DNA of 64,000 nt from Saprospiraceae bacterium (lineage in GTDB: Bacteria; Bacteroidota; Bacteroidia; Chitinophagales; Saprospiraceae): contig JADJWN010000002.1 in the NCBI GenBank assembly GCA_016716335.1, positions 124,001 through 188,000 of the forward strand. The letters are read 5' to 3'. How positions within the stretch are numbered: the first letter of the stretch is position 1; every line of letters begins with the position of its first letter. Shown in pieces: positions 35,763-43,754 of the stretch. The notes under the pieces were generated by a model. It searched no databases. It was not told the origin of the DNA and saw nothing but the letters and a program-made list of their open reading frames with translations. A program made the translations under genes and the position numbers.

Positions 35763-37097
35763 ATCCATGTAAATCTCTCCGGTGAATCAATCGTATAAAT
35801 ATTAAATTCACCAGTAAAAATACAATAAAAATGATACAAATGAGCACACCCAGGATTTATATTGGATTGGACATCCATAAAAAGACATATCGGGTCCATA
35901 TCGATACGGATATCTGTCATCACAAGAATTTCTCCATGTCCGCAGATATTGAACTATTGTATGAGTATGTGCAAAAGCACTTTGCAGCACATGAAGTGCA
36001 TTTGGTGTATGAGATAGGGTGTTGCGGATTTGGGGTAGCGAGATACTGTCTGAATCTGGGGTGGCATGTGATGGTGGTCAATCCATCAGACATACCGAGG
36101 TCAGACAAATATCAGTATCAGAAGAGTGACAAGATTGATGCAAGGATGCTGTGCAGATTGTATCGCGATGGACAGCTCAAGGGATACACATACCTACGGA
36201 GCAGGAAGATCTTCTGAAGTTGCTGTTGCGACATCGCAATATATTGGTGAGAAACCTTAGGAGGATAAAAAACCAGATAAAGAGTCAGTTGCTGTATATG
36301 AGCATCAGTGTACCTGAGGAATATGACAATGCTAATTGGAGCAAGGCATTTATAGAATGGATCAGAGCAATCCGGTGGCAAAGCAGTGAAGGAGCGTTAT
36401 CGATGGAGAGCAAACTGGTAGTACTGGAGTGCCTGCACAAAGAGTTTCTCCACATTACCAATGAGCTTGCGAAGTATTATCGCACCCACCATAAAGAGGA
36501 TTATTATCTGCTGCGGAGCATACCGGGATTCGGAAGGCTGGTAGTATCAGCGATATTGAGTGAACTGGGAGATATACGCCGGTTCACCAACGAATCAGAA
36601 CTGTCCAATTACATCGGAGTAGTACCGGGGCTGCATTCGAGTGGTGGTACAGAGAAAGCCCTGGGTATTACACCGAGATGCAGGAGTTTGTTGCGTTCGT
36701 ACATCATCGAGGCGGCCTGGATAGCCATGCGGAGAGATCCGGAACTCCAGGCATACTACCGCAAGCATCAGGGGCAAAAACAGTAAGAGCGTCATAGTAA
36801 AGATAGCACATAAACTGATCCGCAGGATGTGGAGCGTGATCAGAAATAAACAACCCTATATAATCAATTATCAAGACAGTCTCGAAAATTCAACAAAGAG
36901 TGGAAAGGTCAAACAGACTGCATAACCAGCCGGTGGAGAACAACCCTGTAAGGATGAATGTATCTCAACGCCAAGCAAGCAGCTGTATTACAGACTCAAT
37001 CTTTCCCATGGATGCCGGTAGAACGGGTAAAAACATCGTTACTACATATATGGAGCGTGAATAGAGAGGAAAAAAACACAATAGAAATGAGCGGATA
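35763..37097 (+). mobile_element. IS110-family element (limits approximate)
   Basis: Sequence between the interrupted palindrome arm (35762) and repeat B (about 37098) holds one degraded IS110 transposase, with about 70 bp to its left and 170 bp to its right. IS110 elements lack terminal inverted repeats and make little or no target duplication, so the ends are inferred from the flanking repeats. Any guide (bridge) RNA would lie in the non-coding end; I cannot identify it. Confidence 0.6.
35831..36924 (+). pseudogene. IS110-family transposase (DEDD) with two frameshifts
   Basis: The N-terminal RuvC-like DEDD domain is MSTPRIYIGLDIHKKTYRVH ... VHLVYEIGCCGFGVARY ... SDKIDARMLCRLYRDGQLKG (D, E, D, D in order). 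A shift at about 36179-36186 moves to IHIPTEQEDLLKLLLRHRNI. The C-terminal transposase_20 domain follows (LRSIPGFGRLVVSAILSELG, ESELSNYIGVVPGLHSSGGT). A second shift near 36781 leads to KIAHKLIRRMWSVIRNKQPY and a stop at 36924. Each break is one base; the gene is otherwise complete. Confidence 0.85.
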
Positions 37098-37248
37098 AGA
37101 AAATAAAAAATAAATTTGTATAAGGAAAATATCAAAACATCTTGCGAAAGGAATGCCGGAGAAAAACCCTGAGCATTCTTTTCAAAAGAAAAGATTGAGA
37201 TTATTTCCGTTTGCCTGGCAGGAGATTACATAGGAACGGCTGTTAGCG
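37098..37248 (-). repeat. Repeat B at the end of site S6
   Basis: About 145 bases matching the right half of S0-S3 (AACATCTTGCGAAAGGAATG ... GATTACATAGGAACGGCT), ending on the GTTAGCG core of the next module. Here it follows IS110 rather than an IS1182 left end. Confidence 0.75.
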
Positions 37249-37268
37249 GGCGTTGTTTTTTTGTCCTT

Positions 37269-37805
37269 TCAGTCAACTGTTAATTCTAATAAAGCTACAT
37301 TTAGATTTCGGTTTTGGAGGGGTAGTTCTTCTGTATCGGTTGTTATGTAATTCTCAACGAAACGAAAACCATATGATTTGTAGTAAGCAATAAGCTGGTG
37401 GTTATCTGCCCAAGTATCCATTCTTAGATGTTCTCTATTATTCTGTCTAGCAAATTGAGTTGCCCATATCAAAACCTTTTCAAAAAGTCGTTGTCCTTTG
37501 AAATTAGGGTTCGTTACAATTCTATGTAAATAGATAGCATTATTTTGGTCTTTGTCCTGCCAAATAAAAGGGTCGTTATGCTGAATGCTGAAAACGCAAA
37601 GAATATTATCGCCTTTTACAATTTTAAATTGTAAATTATTCGTAATGTCCTTTTGTAATGCAACTTCGTCAATTCTCCCCCAAACTTTATAACCGTTTTT
37701 ACTTTGTAGTTTAATAGCTTCATCAAAAAGCCAAAGAATAGTTTTCAAGTCCGATAAGTCGGTATTACAAACTTGAAATTCAGTATTCGTTTTACTTGTA
37801 TTCAT
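37269..37805 (-). CDS. GNAT-family N-acetyltransferase
   Basis: 178 residues with a GNAT core: IYLHRIVTNPNFKGQRLFEK (the V-x-P-x-x-x-G-x-x-L acetyl-CoA loop variant) and YYKSYGFRFVENYIT. It transfers an acetyl group to an unknown amine. Last gene of a 12-gene operon; its ATG overlaps the stop of the preceding gene (ATGA). Confidence 0.9.
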   Translation of the reverse strand: MNTSKTNTEFQVCNTDLSDLKTILWLFDEAIKLQSKNGYKVWGRIDEVALQKDITNNLQFKIVKGDNILCVFSIQHNDPFIWQDKDQNNAIYLHRIVTNPNFKGQRLFEKVLIWATQFARQNNREHLRMDTWADNHQLIAYYKSYGFRFVENYITTDTEELPLQNRNLNVALLELTVD

Positions 37806-38326
37806 ACAGAAATATCTTTTAATCTTACTCGATTATACTGCTGAATCAAAATAGGGATAACATTATACAGAAGATTGGAAATTAGGATAATGATTACCAA
37901 AATTGAATTATCATTTTTGAATGCGTACACAGCCGTTAGATTAAAGAAAATAAAGCATGCCCAATGAAAAGTTTCGAAAGACCTAATTTAACCTTTTAGC
38001 TGTTTAAATCTTTTCTCCTTTGGTAATAGCAAAACGTTACCACCAAAATAGGTTATCATTCTATTAGCAAACTTACCTTGCTGTGTAATTTGTTGAAAAA
38101 TTGGGATTCCAATTTTCTTGTAGAAACTCTTTGAGTCGCTGAGTTGGAGAAAAGTGTAGAAACGATTGGGCAAAAAGAATGAACAGATAGCTATACCAAG
38201 TGCAATTTTAAAGCAAACAGTGGTGTAATAATCTTTCCAAAAGAAAATTACGGGGCTAAAGAAAATAGCCGTATATACTGTGTTAATGCTTGGATTAACC
38301 ATCATTCCTACTTTTCCTTTTATCAT
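37802..38326 (-). pseudogene. CrtO-like (glycosyl-diaponeurosporenoate acyltransferase family) membrane protein with an in-frame stop
   Basis: From MIKGKVGMMVNPSINTVYTA (38326, overlapping the DoxX-type stop) the frame runs through FYKKIGIPIFQQITQQGKFA and GGNVLLLPKEKRFKQLKG to a TAA at 37988-37990. It then continues unbroken as IRSFETFHWACFIFFNLTAV ... NLLYNVIPILIQQYNRVRLK to TGA at 37802. NV(x)PIxxQxYNR is a family motif. A single AAA-to-TAA change would explain it. Substrate is unlikely to be staphyloxanthin here; the family is broader. Confidence 0.7.
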
Positions 38327-38679
38327 TTCAGAATAAGAATTACTAAACAAACTAAAAGTATAACAACAGTTACAGTCAGATTCTTGTGTTCGTTTCGCTT
38401 CCAATGATGATAACTTGCAGCAATCATAAGCAAGGCAAAACTTGAAACAGTGAGCGTTATCGGTTGTCGTGGCAATGCTGGTAAACTGAAAATCAATAAG
38501 GTCAAAGCGCCCAAAATTTCAGCTACGGCAAGCCATTTAATTTGTTTTGGTGGTATGTTCTCAAAACCCGTTACGCTTTTTGATGAAAGTTTTTCTTTAG
38601 GTGTAAATAACTTGATGCTTCCTGTAAAGAGAAATATCAAACCAATTATTACTTGTAATGCCGTCAATGCAATGTTCAT
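38323..38679 (-). CDS. DoxX-like membrane protein
   Basis: 118 residues with four predicted TM helices: MNIALTALQVIIGLIFLFTG, then IKWLAVAEILGALTLLIFSL, ITLTVSSFALLMIAASYHHW and VTVVILLVCLVILIL. The GSIKLFTP segment after TM1 is characteristic of DoxX. Function is not established for this subgroup. Overlaps the next gene by 4 bp. Confidence 0.85.
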   Translation of the reverse strand: MNIALTALQVIIGLIFLFTGSIKLFTPKEKLSSKSVTGFENIPPKQIKWLAVAEILGALTLLIFSLPALPRQPITLTVSSFALLMIAASYHHWKRNEHKNLTVTVVILLVCLVILILK

Positions 38680-38698
38680 AGTGGTTGAGTTTAAAAGT

Positions 38699-38908
38699 CT
38701 ATTGAAGTATTTCGCAAGTCAGCCCCAATTTTTGAATAATAGCTATAATTTCTGTTATTGGAATGTTCTCGGCTTCAACTCTCAATATCCTGTCGCAATC
38801 TTCTAAGTCAAAATTGATTTTGAGTTTTGGAGATATTTCCAGCATCGACAGCTGTACTTTTTCAGCTACACAAATACAATCTATATGGGTTTTAAAAACT
38901 TCAATCAC
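38699..38908 (-). CDS. Small protein with HMA-like fold pattern
   Basis: 69 residues, MIEVFKTHIDCICVAEKVQL ... INFDLEDCDRILRVEAENIP ... IIAIIQKLGLTCEIL. The beta-alpha-beta-beta-alpha-beta pattern resembles heavy-metal-associated domains but the CxxC motif is absent. 19 bp before the DoxX gene and 9 bp after the GNAT gene. Confidence 0.65.
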   Translation of the reverse strand: MIEVFKTHIDCICVAEKVQLSMLEISPKLKINFDLEDCDRILRVEAENIPITEIIAIIQKLGLTCEILQ

Positions 38909-38917
38909 AAAATAGAA

Positions 38918-39394
38918 TTATGAAATTTTATAAATGTACTCTTCAATTTCTGATTGTCTTGTATTAGAAAAGCCTTTATCAGAACCAATTTTAATAAAAC
39001 CACAACGCTCCAATACTTTTTGAGAGCCGTAATTGTCAAAAGCAACTCGACCGAATAAGTGTCTGCTGAATTCTATTGATAAAAATAGTTGAAGAGCATT
39101 TGTTGCAAAACCCTGACCCCAGTGTTTTTTATCTATCCAATATGTAATTTCATTATCACCGAACATCACAAATTTTGAAATACTACCAATGATTTGATTG
39201 CCCAAAAGAACCGTATGATTGTTAACAGTAGGGTCAGTAAGCAGTCCTTTATATTTTTTAATGTATGCTTTTTTATCACTATGGTCGGCAGAATTGAATG
39301 CTGCCAAATACTTTGCTTCGTCATCAAGCTGAAACTCAAAAAGTGTTTCGAAGTCGATTAACACTGTCTTTCTCAATTGTATTTTACTCTTCAT
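38918..39394 (-). CDS. GNAT-family N-acetyltransferase (RimJ/RimL-like)
   Basis: 158 residues: TLFEFQLDDEAKYLAAFNSA, then ITYWIDKKHWGQGFATNALQ (acetyl-CoA loop GQGFAT) and VAFDNYGSQKVLERCGFIKI (N-x-x-S-x-x-V-L-E-x-x-GF, typical of RimJ/RimL-like acetyltransferases). Overlaps the VOC gene by 11 bp. Confidence 0.9.
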   Translation of the reverse strand: MKSKIQLRKTVLIDFETLFEFQLDDEAKYLAAFNSADHSDKKAYIKKYKGLLTDPTVNNHTVLLGNQIIGSISKFVMFGDNEITYWIDKKHWGQGFATNALQLFLSIEFSRHLFGRVAFDNYGSQKVLERCGFIKIGSDKGFSNTRQSEIEEYIYKIS

Positions 39395-39806
39395 TCCCTT
39401 TCCTTAGTTTTTTGAATTTGTCAATATTCAAGTGAATGAAACTCCACAAATGCCCGTCTAAATCTTCAAGTGTTCTAACTTGCATATAGCCTTCATCAAT
39501 TATGGCGATTGGTTCTTTTCCACCTGCTTTTATTCCCGTTTCTATGATTTCGTTTACTTTTTCAAAACACTCCACTGGCAGCGTAAAAGATGCTGAAAGT
39601 TGTTTTTGGGTGTCTGATATGGATTTAGCACCGCCAGGATTGAAAAATTCCGTTGTTTGAAGCATTACCAAGATATGCTCACTCCAAGTCATACAAACTT
39701 GATTATCGCCTGTAAACAACGAGTAATTGGAGAAACCCAACTGAGTATAAAAGTTTTTTGACTTTTCTAAATCAGTAACGGGCAAGTTGATAAAGATTTG
39801 TTTCAT
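39384..39806 (-). CDS. VOC-superfamily (glyoxalase/bleomycin-resistance-like) protein
   Basis: 140 residues, MKQIFINLPVTDLEKSKNFY TQLGFSN then MTWSEHILVMLQT and LEDLDGHLWSFIHL: the paired beta-alpha-beta-beta-beta modules of VOC proteins with the C-terminal D-x-x-G-x-x-W. Could bind a drug or act as a metal-dependent enzyme. 4-bp overlap with the ASCH gene. Confidence 0.9.
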   Translation of the reverse strand: MKQIFINLPVTDLEKSKNFYTQLGFSNYSLFTGDNQVCMTWSEHILVMLQTTEFFNPGGAKSISDTQKQLSASFTLPVECFEKVNEIIETGIKAGGKEPIAIIDEGYMQVRTLEDLDGHLWSFIHLNIDKFKKLRKGNEE

Positions 39807-40396
39807 TTTTCAGCGATTAGTTTTTCTAATACTACTTTTCCTTTAGGAGATATTTCATAACCAACAGTGTGGCTGATAGTTAAACCTAAGTTTTTTAGCT
39901 TTCTTATATTCAGTTTAAGCCATTCTTTTTCAAAGCCAGTGAGTTTGGCAATTCCAATAGCGTGCATATTTGGATGGTCGTTAATCGTCAAAAGAATTTG
40001 CCTTGTCCAATCACCTTTTTTGCTGTGTTTATCCAAACTTTTCAATTTTTTTATAATGTCATTAATTTCTTGCTCGGATAAGTTTGTATGCTCTCTAAGG
40101 CTTATTCTTGGGTCTTCGGAATAGTAGCTGATATTAATTCGATAAATGACACCATTGCTGTTTTTTGGGAAAGATTTTAGTAATTGTTCTTTGGAAGCAA
40201 AGCCTGCATTTATTGCATCTGCTTTATTTATGTCACTTTCTGCAATAACTTCTATACTTTTAATTTCAATCAGGCCAATAGACGTGTGCATCCGTATACC
40301 AACCTTTATGGATGGTTTTTGCCACTTTCGGAAAGCCAAAGTGATTGCACCGCTTTTGATTCCGTGTAGATGAACTTCTTTGAATAACATTTTCAA
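39803..40396 (-). CDS. ASCH-like N-terminal domain with winged-helix C-terminus
   Basis: 197 residues. The first 100 (HLHGIKSGAITLAFRKWQKP SIKVG ... IEIKSIEVI) follow the ASCH/PUA-like pattern (GxKxxTxR variant), suggesting RNA or modified-base recognition. The rest (RQILLTINDHPNMHAIGIAK, LTGFEKEWLKLNIRKLKNLG) is a winged helix. Such fusions appear in stress operons; function unknown. Overlaps both neighbours by 4 bp. Confidence 0.65.
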   Translation of the reverse strand: MKMLFKEVHLHGIKSGAITLAFRKWQKPSIKVGIRMHTSIGLIEIKSIEVIAESDINKADAINAGFASKEQLLKSFPKNSNGVIYRINISYYSEDPRISLREHTNLSEQEINDIIKKLKSLDKHSKKGDWTRQILLTINDHPNMHAIGIAKLTGFEKEWLKLNIRKLKNLGLTISHTVGYEISPKGKVVLEKLIAEK

Positions 40397-41235
40397 AGGC
40401 TTTTTAGATATTCAACTAAGTCTAAGGGTTTCCTTCTAAGCAATTTCTCAATAGTATTTGATGTATGTGAAAACTCACCTGCCTTAATTCCATTTGCCAT
40501 ACTTACCAATAATTCTACAATTGCTAAAGGGATTTGATAGCTAATCAATTCTTCTTTAAATAAGTTATCAGCTATATCAATATGTTTCATTTCAGGACTT
40601 ATCAACTTTGCCAATTCGTCAAAAGTATAGGCTCTGTTTCCTGTAATTTCGTAAATTTGGTTTTGGTGCGTGTTTTCGGTCAGTACGTTTGCAATGGCTT
40701 CCGCAATATCTGTCCTTGAAACAAAACTTACTTTTCCGCTTCCCGATGGATAACGGATTTCGTTTGTCTGCAAAGCGTTTCCAATTAGTTCGGGTATGGC
40801 TTCCATATACATACTGTTTCTGAAAAACGTGTAAGGGATTTTTGTTGCCTTAATCAATTCTTCAGTATGGTATTGTGCTTCTGTACCTTGGAATAAGGTA
40901 TTGGGTCGGGCTTGAACCATACTTGTGTAAACAATGTGCTTTATGTTATTTTCAGCCATTGCTTTTACTACATTTTTTTCCTGCCGTTTGGCTGTTTCTA
41001 TATCTACTCCAATCGTAGATATTTGCAATGCTTTTTCTACTCCTTTAAAAGCTTGAATAAGCGTACCGTATTTATTGTAATCGGCTTGTCTGATAATTAG
41101 CCCCTTTTGTTTAAAATCGCTTACCTTTTCAGGGTTTCTAACAATAGCAACGATGTTTGTCGGTGCTACTTTCTGCAATAAAAATTGAATGGCAGCTTTT
41201 CCTAAATGTCCGCTTGCTCCTGTTATTGCTATCAT
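40393..41235 (-). CDS. NmrA-like NAD(P)H-binding SDR-family protein
   Basis: 280 residues; Rossmann motif MIAITGASGHLGKAAIQFLL at the N-terminus, then IVAIVRNPEKVSDFKQKGLI and HIVYTSMVQARP, as in QOR2/NmrA-type atypical SDRs. No YxxxK catalytic pair is evident, so it may be a quinone oxidoreductase or a redox sensor. 20 bp after the DUF1801 gene. Confidence 0.9.
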   Translation of the reverse strand: MIAITGASGHLGKAAIQFLLQKVAPTNIVAIVRNPEKVSDFKQKGLIIRQADYNKYGTLIQAFKGVEKALQISTIGVDIETAKRQEKNVVKAMAENNIKHIVYTSMVQARPNTLFQGTEAQYHTEELIKATKIPYTFFRNSMYMEAIPELIGNALQTNEIRYPSGSGKVSFVSRTDIAEAIANVLTENTHQNQIYEITGNRAYTFDELAKLISPEMKHIDIADNLFKEELISYQIPLAIVELLVSMANGIKAGEFSHTSNTIEKLLRRKPLDLVEYLKSL

Positions 41236-41255
41236 ATACTTTATCAGGTTATTAT

Positions 41256-41624
41256 TTAATTTCTAATAAGTGAATTTTCAATTTCCTTCATCCTTGCTAA
41301 AACCAATTTCTCAATAATCTTTTTGGGAATAGGCTGTTCTGCACTAAACCGAATTACCGTGTTTGAGTAATCCAGATGGGAAATTTCCTTCTCTAATTCT
41401 TTCAACACCTTGCCTTCCATAATGAAAAAAGACAAATGTGCTTTTGATGACCTAAATCCAAAGGCTCGCTTCCCTTTGTAGTAAAAGAAAGGAACGCCAC
41501 GGCTAAGGCGTTCTTCCATTTCAGGAACCAGTTCAAGGATTTGATTTCTTAATGTTGCCAATACTTCTTTTTCGTGTGTTGGCAATTTTTCTAAATAGTC
41601 TAAAACAACATTCTTGCTATTCAT
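41256..41624 (-). CDS. DUF1801 (YdhG/YjbR-like) protein
   Basis: 122 residues: VLDYLEKLPTHEKEVLATLR, NQILELVPEMEERLSRGVPF FYYKGKRAFGFRSSKAHLSF FIMEG, and IRFSAEQPIPKKIIEKLVLA. This is the DUF1801 pattern (E-x-x-x-x-G-x-P-x-F). Some relatives are called iron chaperones; no metal site is visible here. Shares base 41624 with the hydrolase stop/start. Confidence 0.88.
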   Translation of the reverse strand: MNSKNVVLDYLEKLPTHEKEVLATLRNQILELVPEMEERLSRGVPFFYYKGKRAFGFRSSKAHLSFFIMEGKVLKELEKEISHLDYSNTVIRFSAEQPIPKKIIEKLVLARMKEIENSLIRN

Positions 41625-42403
41625 CAGTTTAGTTTCAGGAAGTTAAAAATAGGTTTTGCTATTTCGTTGGCAGATAAGCCATACGTTGGGTTTTCAAGAA
41701 CCGCCAGTTTGCAATCGCTTAGGTGTGATGCCACATCTTCGGCAGTTGTCAAACCGTAATGGGAAGTAATTATAAGTGTTGGAACTTTTATTTTTTTCAA
41801 AAGTTCTACTGGTGTGAGTCCGTTATCCAGCATTGCATAATCAACGGGTAGTGTAATGCTATTTGCAACGGCTTGTTTCCCACTCTCTGAAACAATAAAC
41901 TCATCAAGTTCTTTATCACTCATGCCAAAATCTTTGAGAAAAAATTTAACTGCCCCAATCCTATCGTTTTGATTGAGCAGTTCAATAATCCTTTTATGCT
42001 CAATGGCAAACTTTGCTGCTTCTTGCTTATCGTTTTCTGAATTAGGCGTAAAAGGAATATCCGAAATGATGAGTTTAGAAATCTTCAAGCCTTTTGCAAC
42101 CGCTCTAATAGCTAAGGCTGAACCTGCTGAGTGTCCATAAAGTATGGGAGCTTCATCACACAAAGAAACTATGGCTTCCAAATCTTGTAACTCTGTTTCA
42201 ATAGTGTGGTTTGTAGAATTGCTGCTTTCGCCACGATTCCTTCTATCGTAGTTGAATACCGTTAGCTTTTGTGCAAGTTCGGTTGCTAATGGCACATACA
42301 TTTGATGGTCTGCCAAAGAACCGCCAACTATAATCAATGGCTTGCCGATGCCTGATTTTTCATAGGCTATTTGTGTGCCGTCTTTTGAAATTACGAGCTT
42401 CAT
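41624..42403 (-). CDS. Alpha/beta hydrolase
   Basis: 259 residues with the nucleophile elbow YGHSAGSA (Ser near 95), the oxyanion region IIVGGSLADHQMYVPLATEL and FNYDRRNRGESSN after strand 4. The terminal catalytic His is not obvious: the C-terminal part reads NPTYGLSANEIAKPIFNFL where GxH would be expected. It may be an esterase-like hydrolase with altered chemistry. 17 bp after the VOC gene. Confidence 0.88.
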   Translation of the reverse strand: MKLVISKDGTQIAYEKSGIGKPLIIVGGSLADHQMYVPLATELAQKLTVFNYDRRNRGESSNSTNHTIETELQDLEAIVSLCDEAPILYGHSAGSALAIRAVAKGLKISKLIISDIPFTPNSENDKQEAAKFAIEHKRIIELLNQNDRIGAVKFFLKDFGMSDKELDEFIVSESGKQAVANSITLPVDYAMLDNGLTPVELLKKIKVPTLIITSHYGLTTAEDVASHLSDCKLAVLENPTYGLSANEIAKPIFNFLKLN

Positions 42404-42420
42404 TCTGATATTCTTTTAAT

Positions 42421-42816
42421 CTACCAATTTCCTTCACCTTGGTTTACCCATTCAACCAATTCAATGACTACACCATTTGGGTCTGTTATCATAAAAAGTT
42501 TTTCGCCCCACTCTTCGGTTTGTAATGGCATTGAGATGGGAACACCTGCCAAACGAAGTCTTTCTTCTTCGGCTTCAAGATTGGTTGTTACAAAGGCGAG
42601 TATAGTTCCTGCTACCGTTACATTCCGTAAAAATTCAGGAAGTACTTCAATGCCCTTTTGCATGTAAATAACATTGATGCCTGACGTTTCATGAATGAGC
42701 GAGGCAAAACCGTCAGCCGCCATTTTTTCCTTAAAACCAAAATGTTTGATTAAGAACTCGCTTGAGGTTTTTACATTGTCCACTGTAAGTGAAACGGAGA
42801 GTGATGAAATATTCAT
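42421..42816 (-). CDS. VOC-superfamily protein
   Basis: From MNISSLSVSLTVDNVKTSSE (42816; the longer frame to 42876 adds a non-homologous stretch) 131 residues: FLIKHFGFKEKMAADGFASL, LAFVTTNLEAEEERLRLAGV and EKLFMITDPNGVVIELVEWV. The second VOC module has the usual D-P-x-G-x-x-x-E-L ending with a metal-ligand-type glutamate. Confidence 0.9.
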   Translation of the reverse strand: MNISSLSVSLTVDNVKTSSEFLIKHFGFKEKMAADGFASLIHETSGINVIYMQKGIEVLPEFLRNVTVAGTILAFVTTNLEAEEERLRLAGVPISMPLQTEEWGEKLFMITDPNGVVIELVEWVNQGEGNW

Positions 42817-42885
42817 TATTCTTTTTTTAATTAGAATGCAAATATCACTCTTTGTGAAACCGTAAAATTGTATCAAAACGACATT

Positions 42886-43695
42886 CTAATCTTTGCTTTC
42901 TTGAAGAATTAAATTTTGAAAATATGCCTTTGGATTTAAGCCAGTAAATTCCTTAAAATGTCGGTTAAGGTGAGCTTGGTCGTAGTAGCCTACGTCAAGG
43001 GCAATGTCTATTAGCTTGCTTTCCGATTTATTCACAATAAGTGAAGCATTGGCAATGAACCGTTCAAATCTCTTAATTTTTAAATAGGTTTTTGCCGAAA
43101 AACCTGTCAATTCTTTGAAGTTTCTTTCAAACTGTCGTTGAGACAAAAAGGAATTGGCGACTAATTCAGGAACTGAATTAATATGGGTTTGGTCTATTGA
43201 CAAAATGAGTTTTTCAACGGATAAGTATTTGAGATGTAACTCTTTTAATCTGTTATTGAAAAAGTCTGTTGCAATGATTGTCTTTTGTTCAAAACTTCGG
43301 GCTTCATAAATCTTCTCTGATAGCTCATTACCTTGATACCCCAATATGCTATTTATATCAACTGTTTGCTGCGATAACTCATTAGCTGGTATTCTAAGTA
43401 AAGTTAGTGCAGCAAGGGGCGAAAAAGTTATACCAAATATTGAGCTTCTGGGTACAGCAGCAATATAATGTTTAAAGGAAGTTGATTGACCATAAAAACT
43501 GCTCCTTGAAACAGGTTCTTCCTTGCCGTCTTGTTTAAGTGAATAAATACCCTGGTCAAAAAACAGCAGTTCGATTTTACTTGTCGCCACTGAATGATAG
43601 ACATTTGGTCGTTGAGGTAAGTCCAAGTCGTCACCCCACCAAAATGTGTCAATATATTTTTTTAAGTGGTCCGGTGGTCTGATTGTTTGGTACAT
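42886..43695 (-). CDS. AraC-family transcriptional regulator
   Basis: 269 residues. The C-terminal double HTH covers about 165-265: LVANSFLSQRQFERNFKELT, GFSAKTYLKIKRFERFI, then IDIALDVGYYDQAHLNRHFK and EFTGLNPKAYF. N-terminal part resembles DUF6597-type sensor domains (MYQTIRPPDHLKKYIDTFWW). First gene of the 12-gene module and probably its activator. Confidence 0.92.
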   Translation of the reverse strand: MYQTIRPPDHLKKYIDTFWWGDDLDLPQRPNVYHSVATSKIELLFFDQGIYSLKQDGKEEPVSRSSFYGQSTSFKHYIAAVPRSSIFGITFSPLAALTLLRIPANELSQQTVDINSILGYQGNELSEKIYEARSFEQKTIIATDFFNNRLKELHLKYLSVEKLILSIDQTHINSVPELVANSFLSQRQFERNFKELTGFSAKTYLKIKRFERFIANASLIVNKSESKLIDIALDVGYYDQAHLNRHFKEFTGLNPKAYFQNLILQESKD

Positions 43696-43745
43696 TCAAA
43701 TTTTTAGCTTGTCGAGTTTCTTGTTGTGTCGTCTTTTACAATGCC

Positions 43746-43754
43746 CGCTAACGT
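43746..43754 (-). repeat. Left core of attC-like site S7
   Basis: CGCTAACGT just before IS1182 copy 2. Its last four bases, ACGT, reappear after the element (45467-45470), so the site continues there. It also pairs with the GTTAGCGGGC at the other end of the module (37242). Confidence 0.65.
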
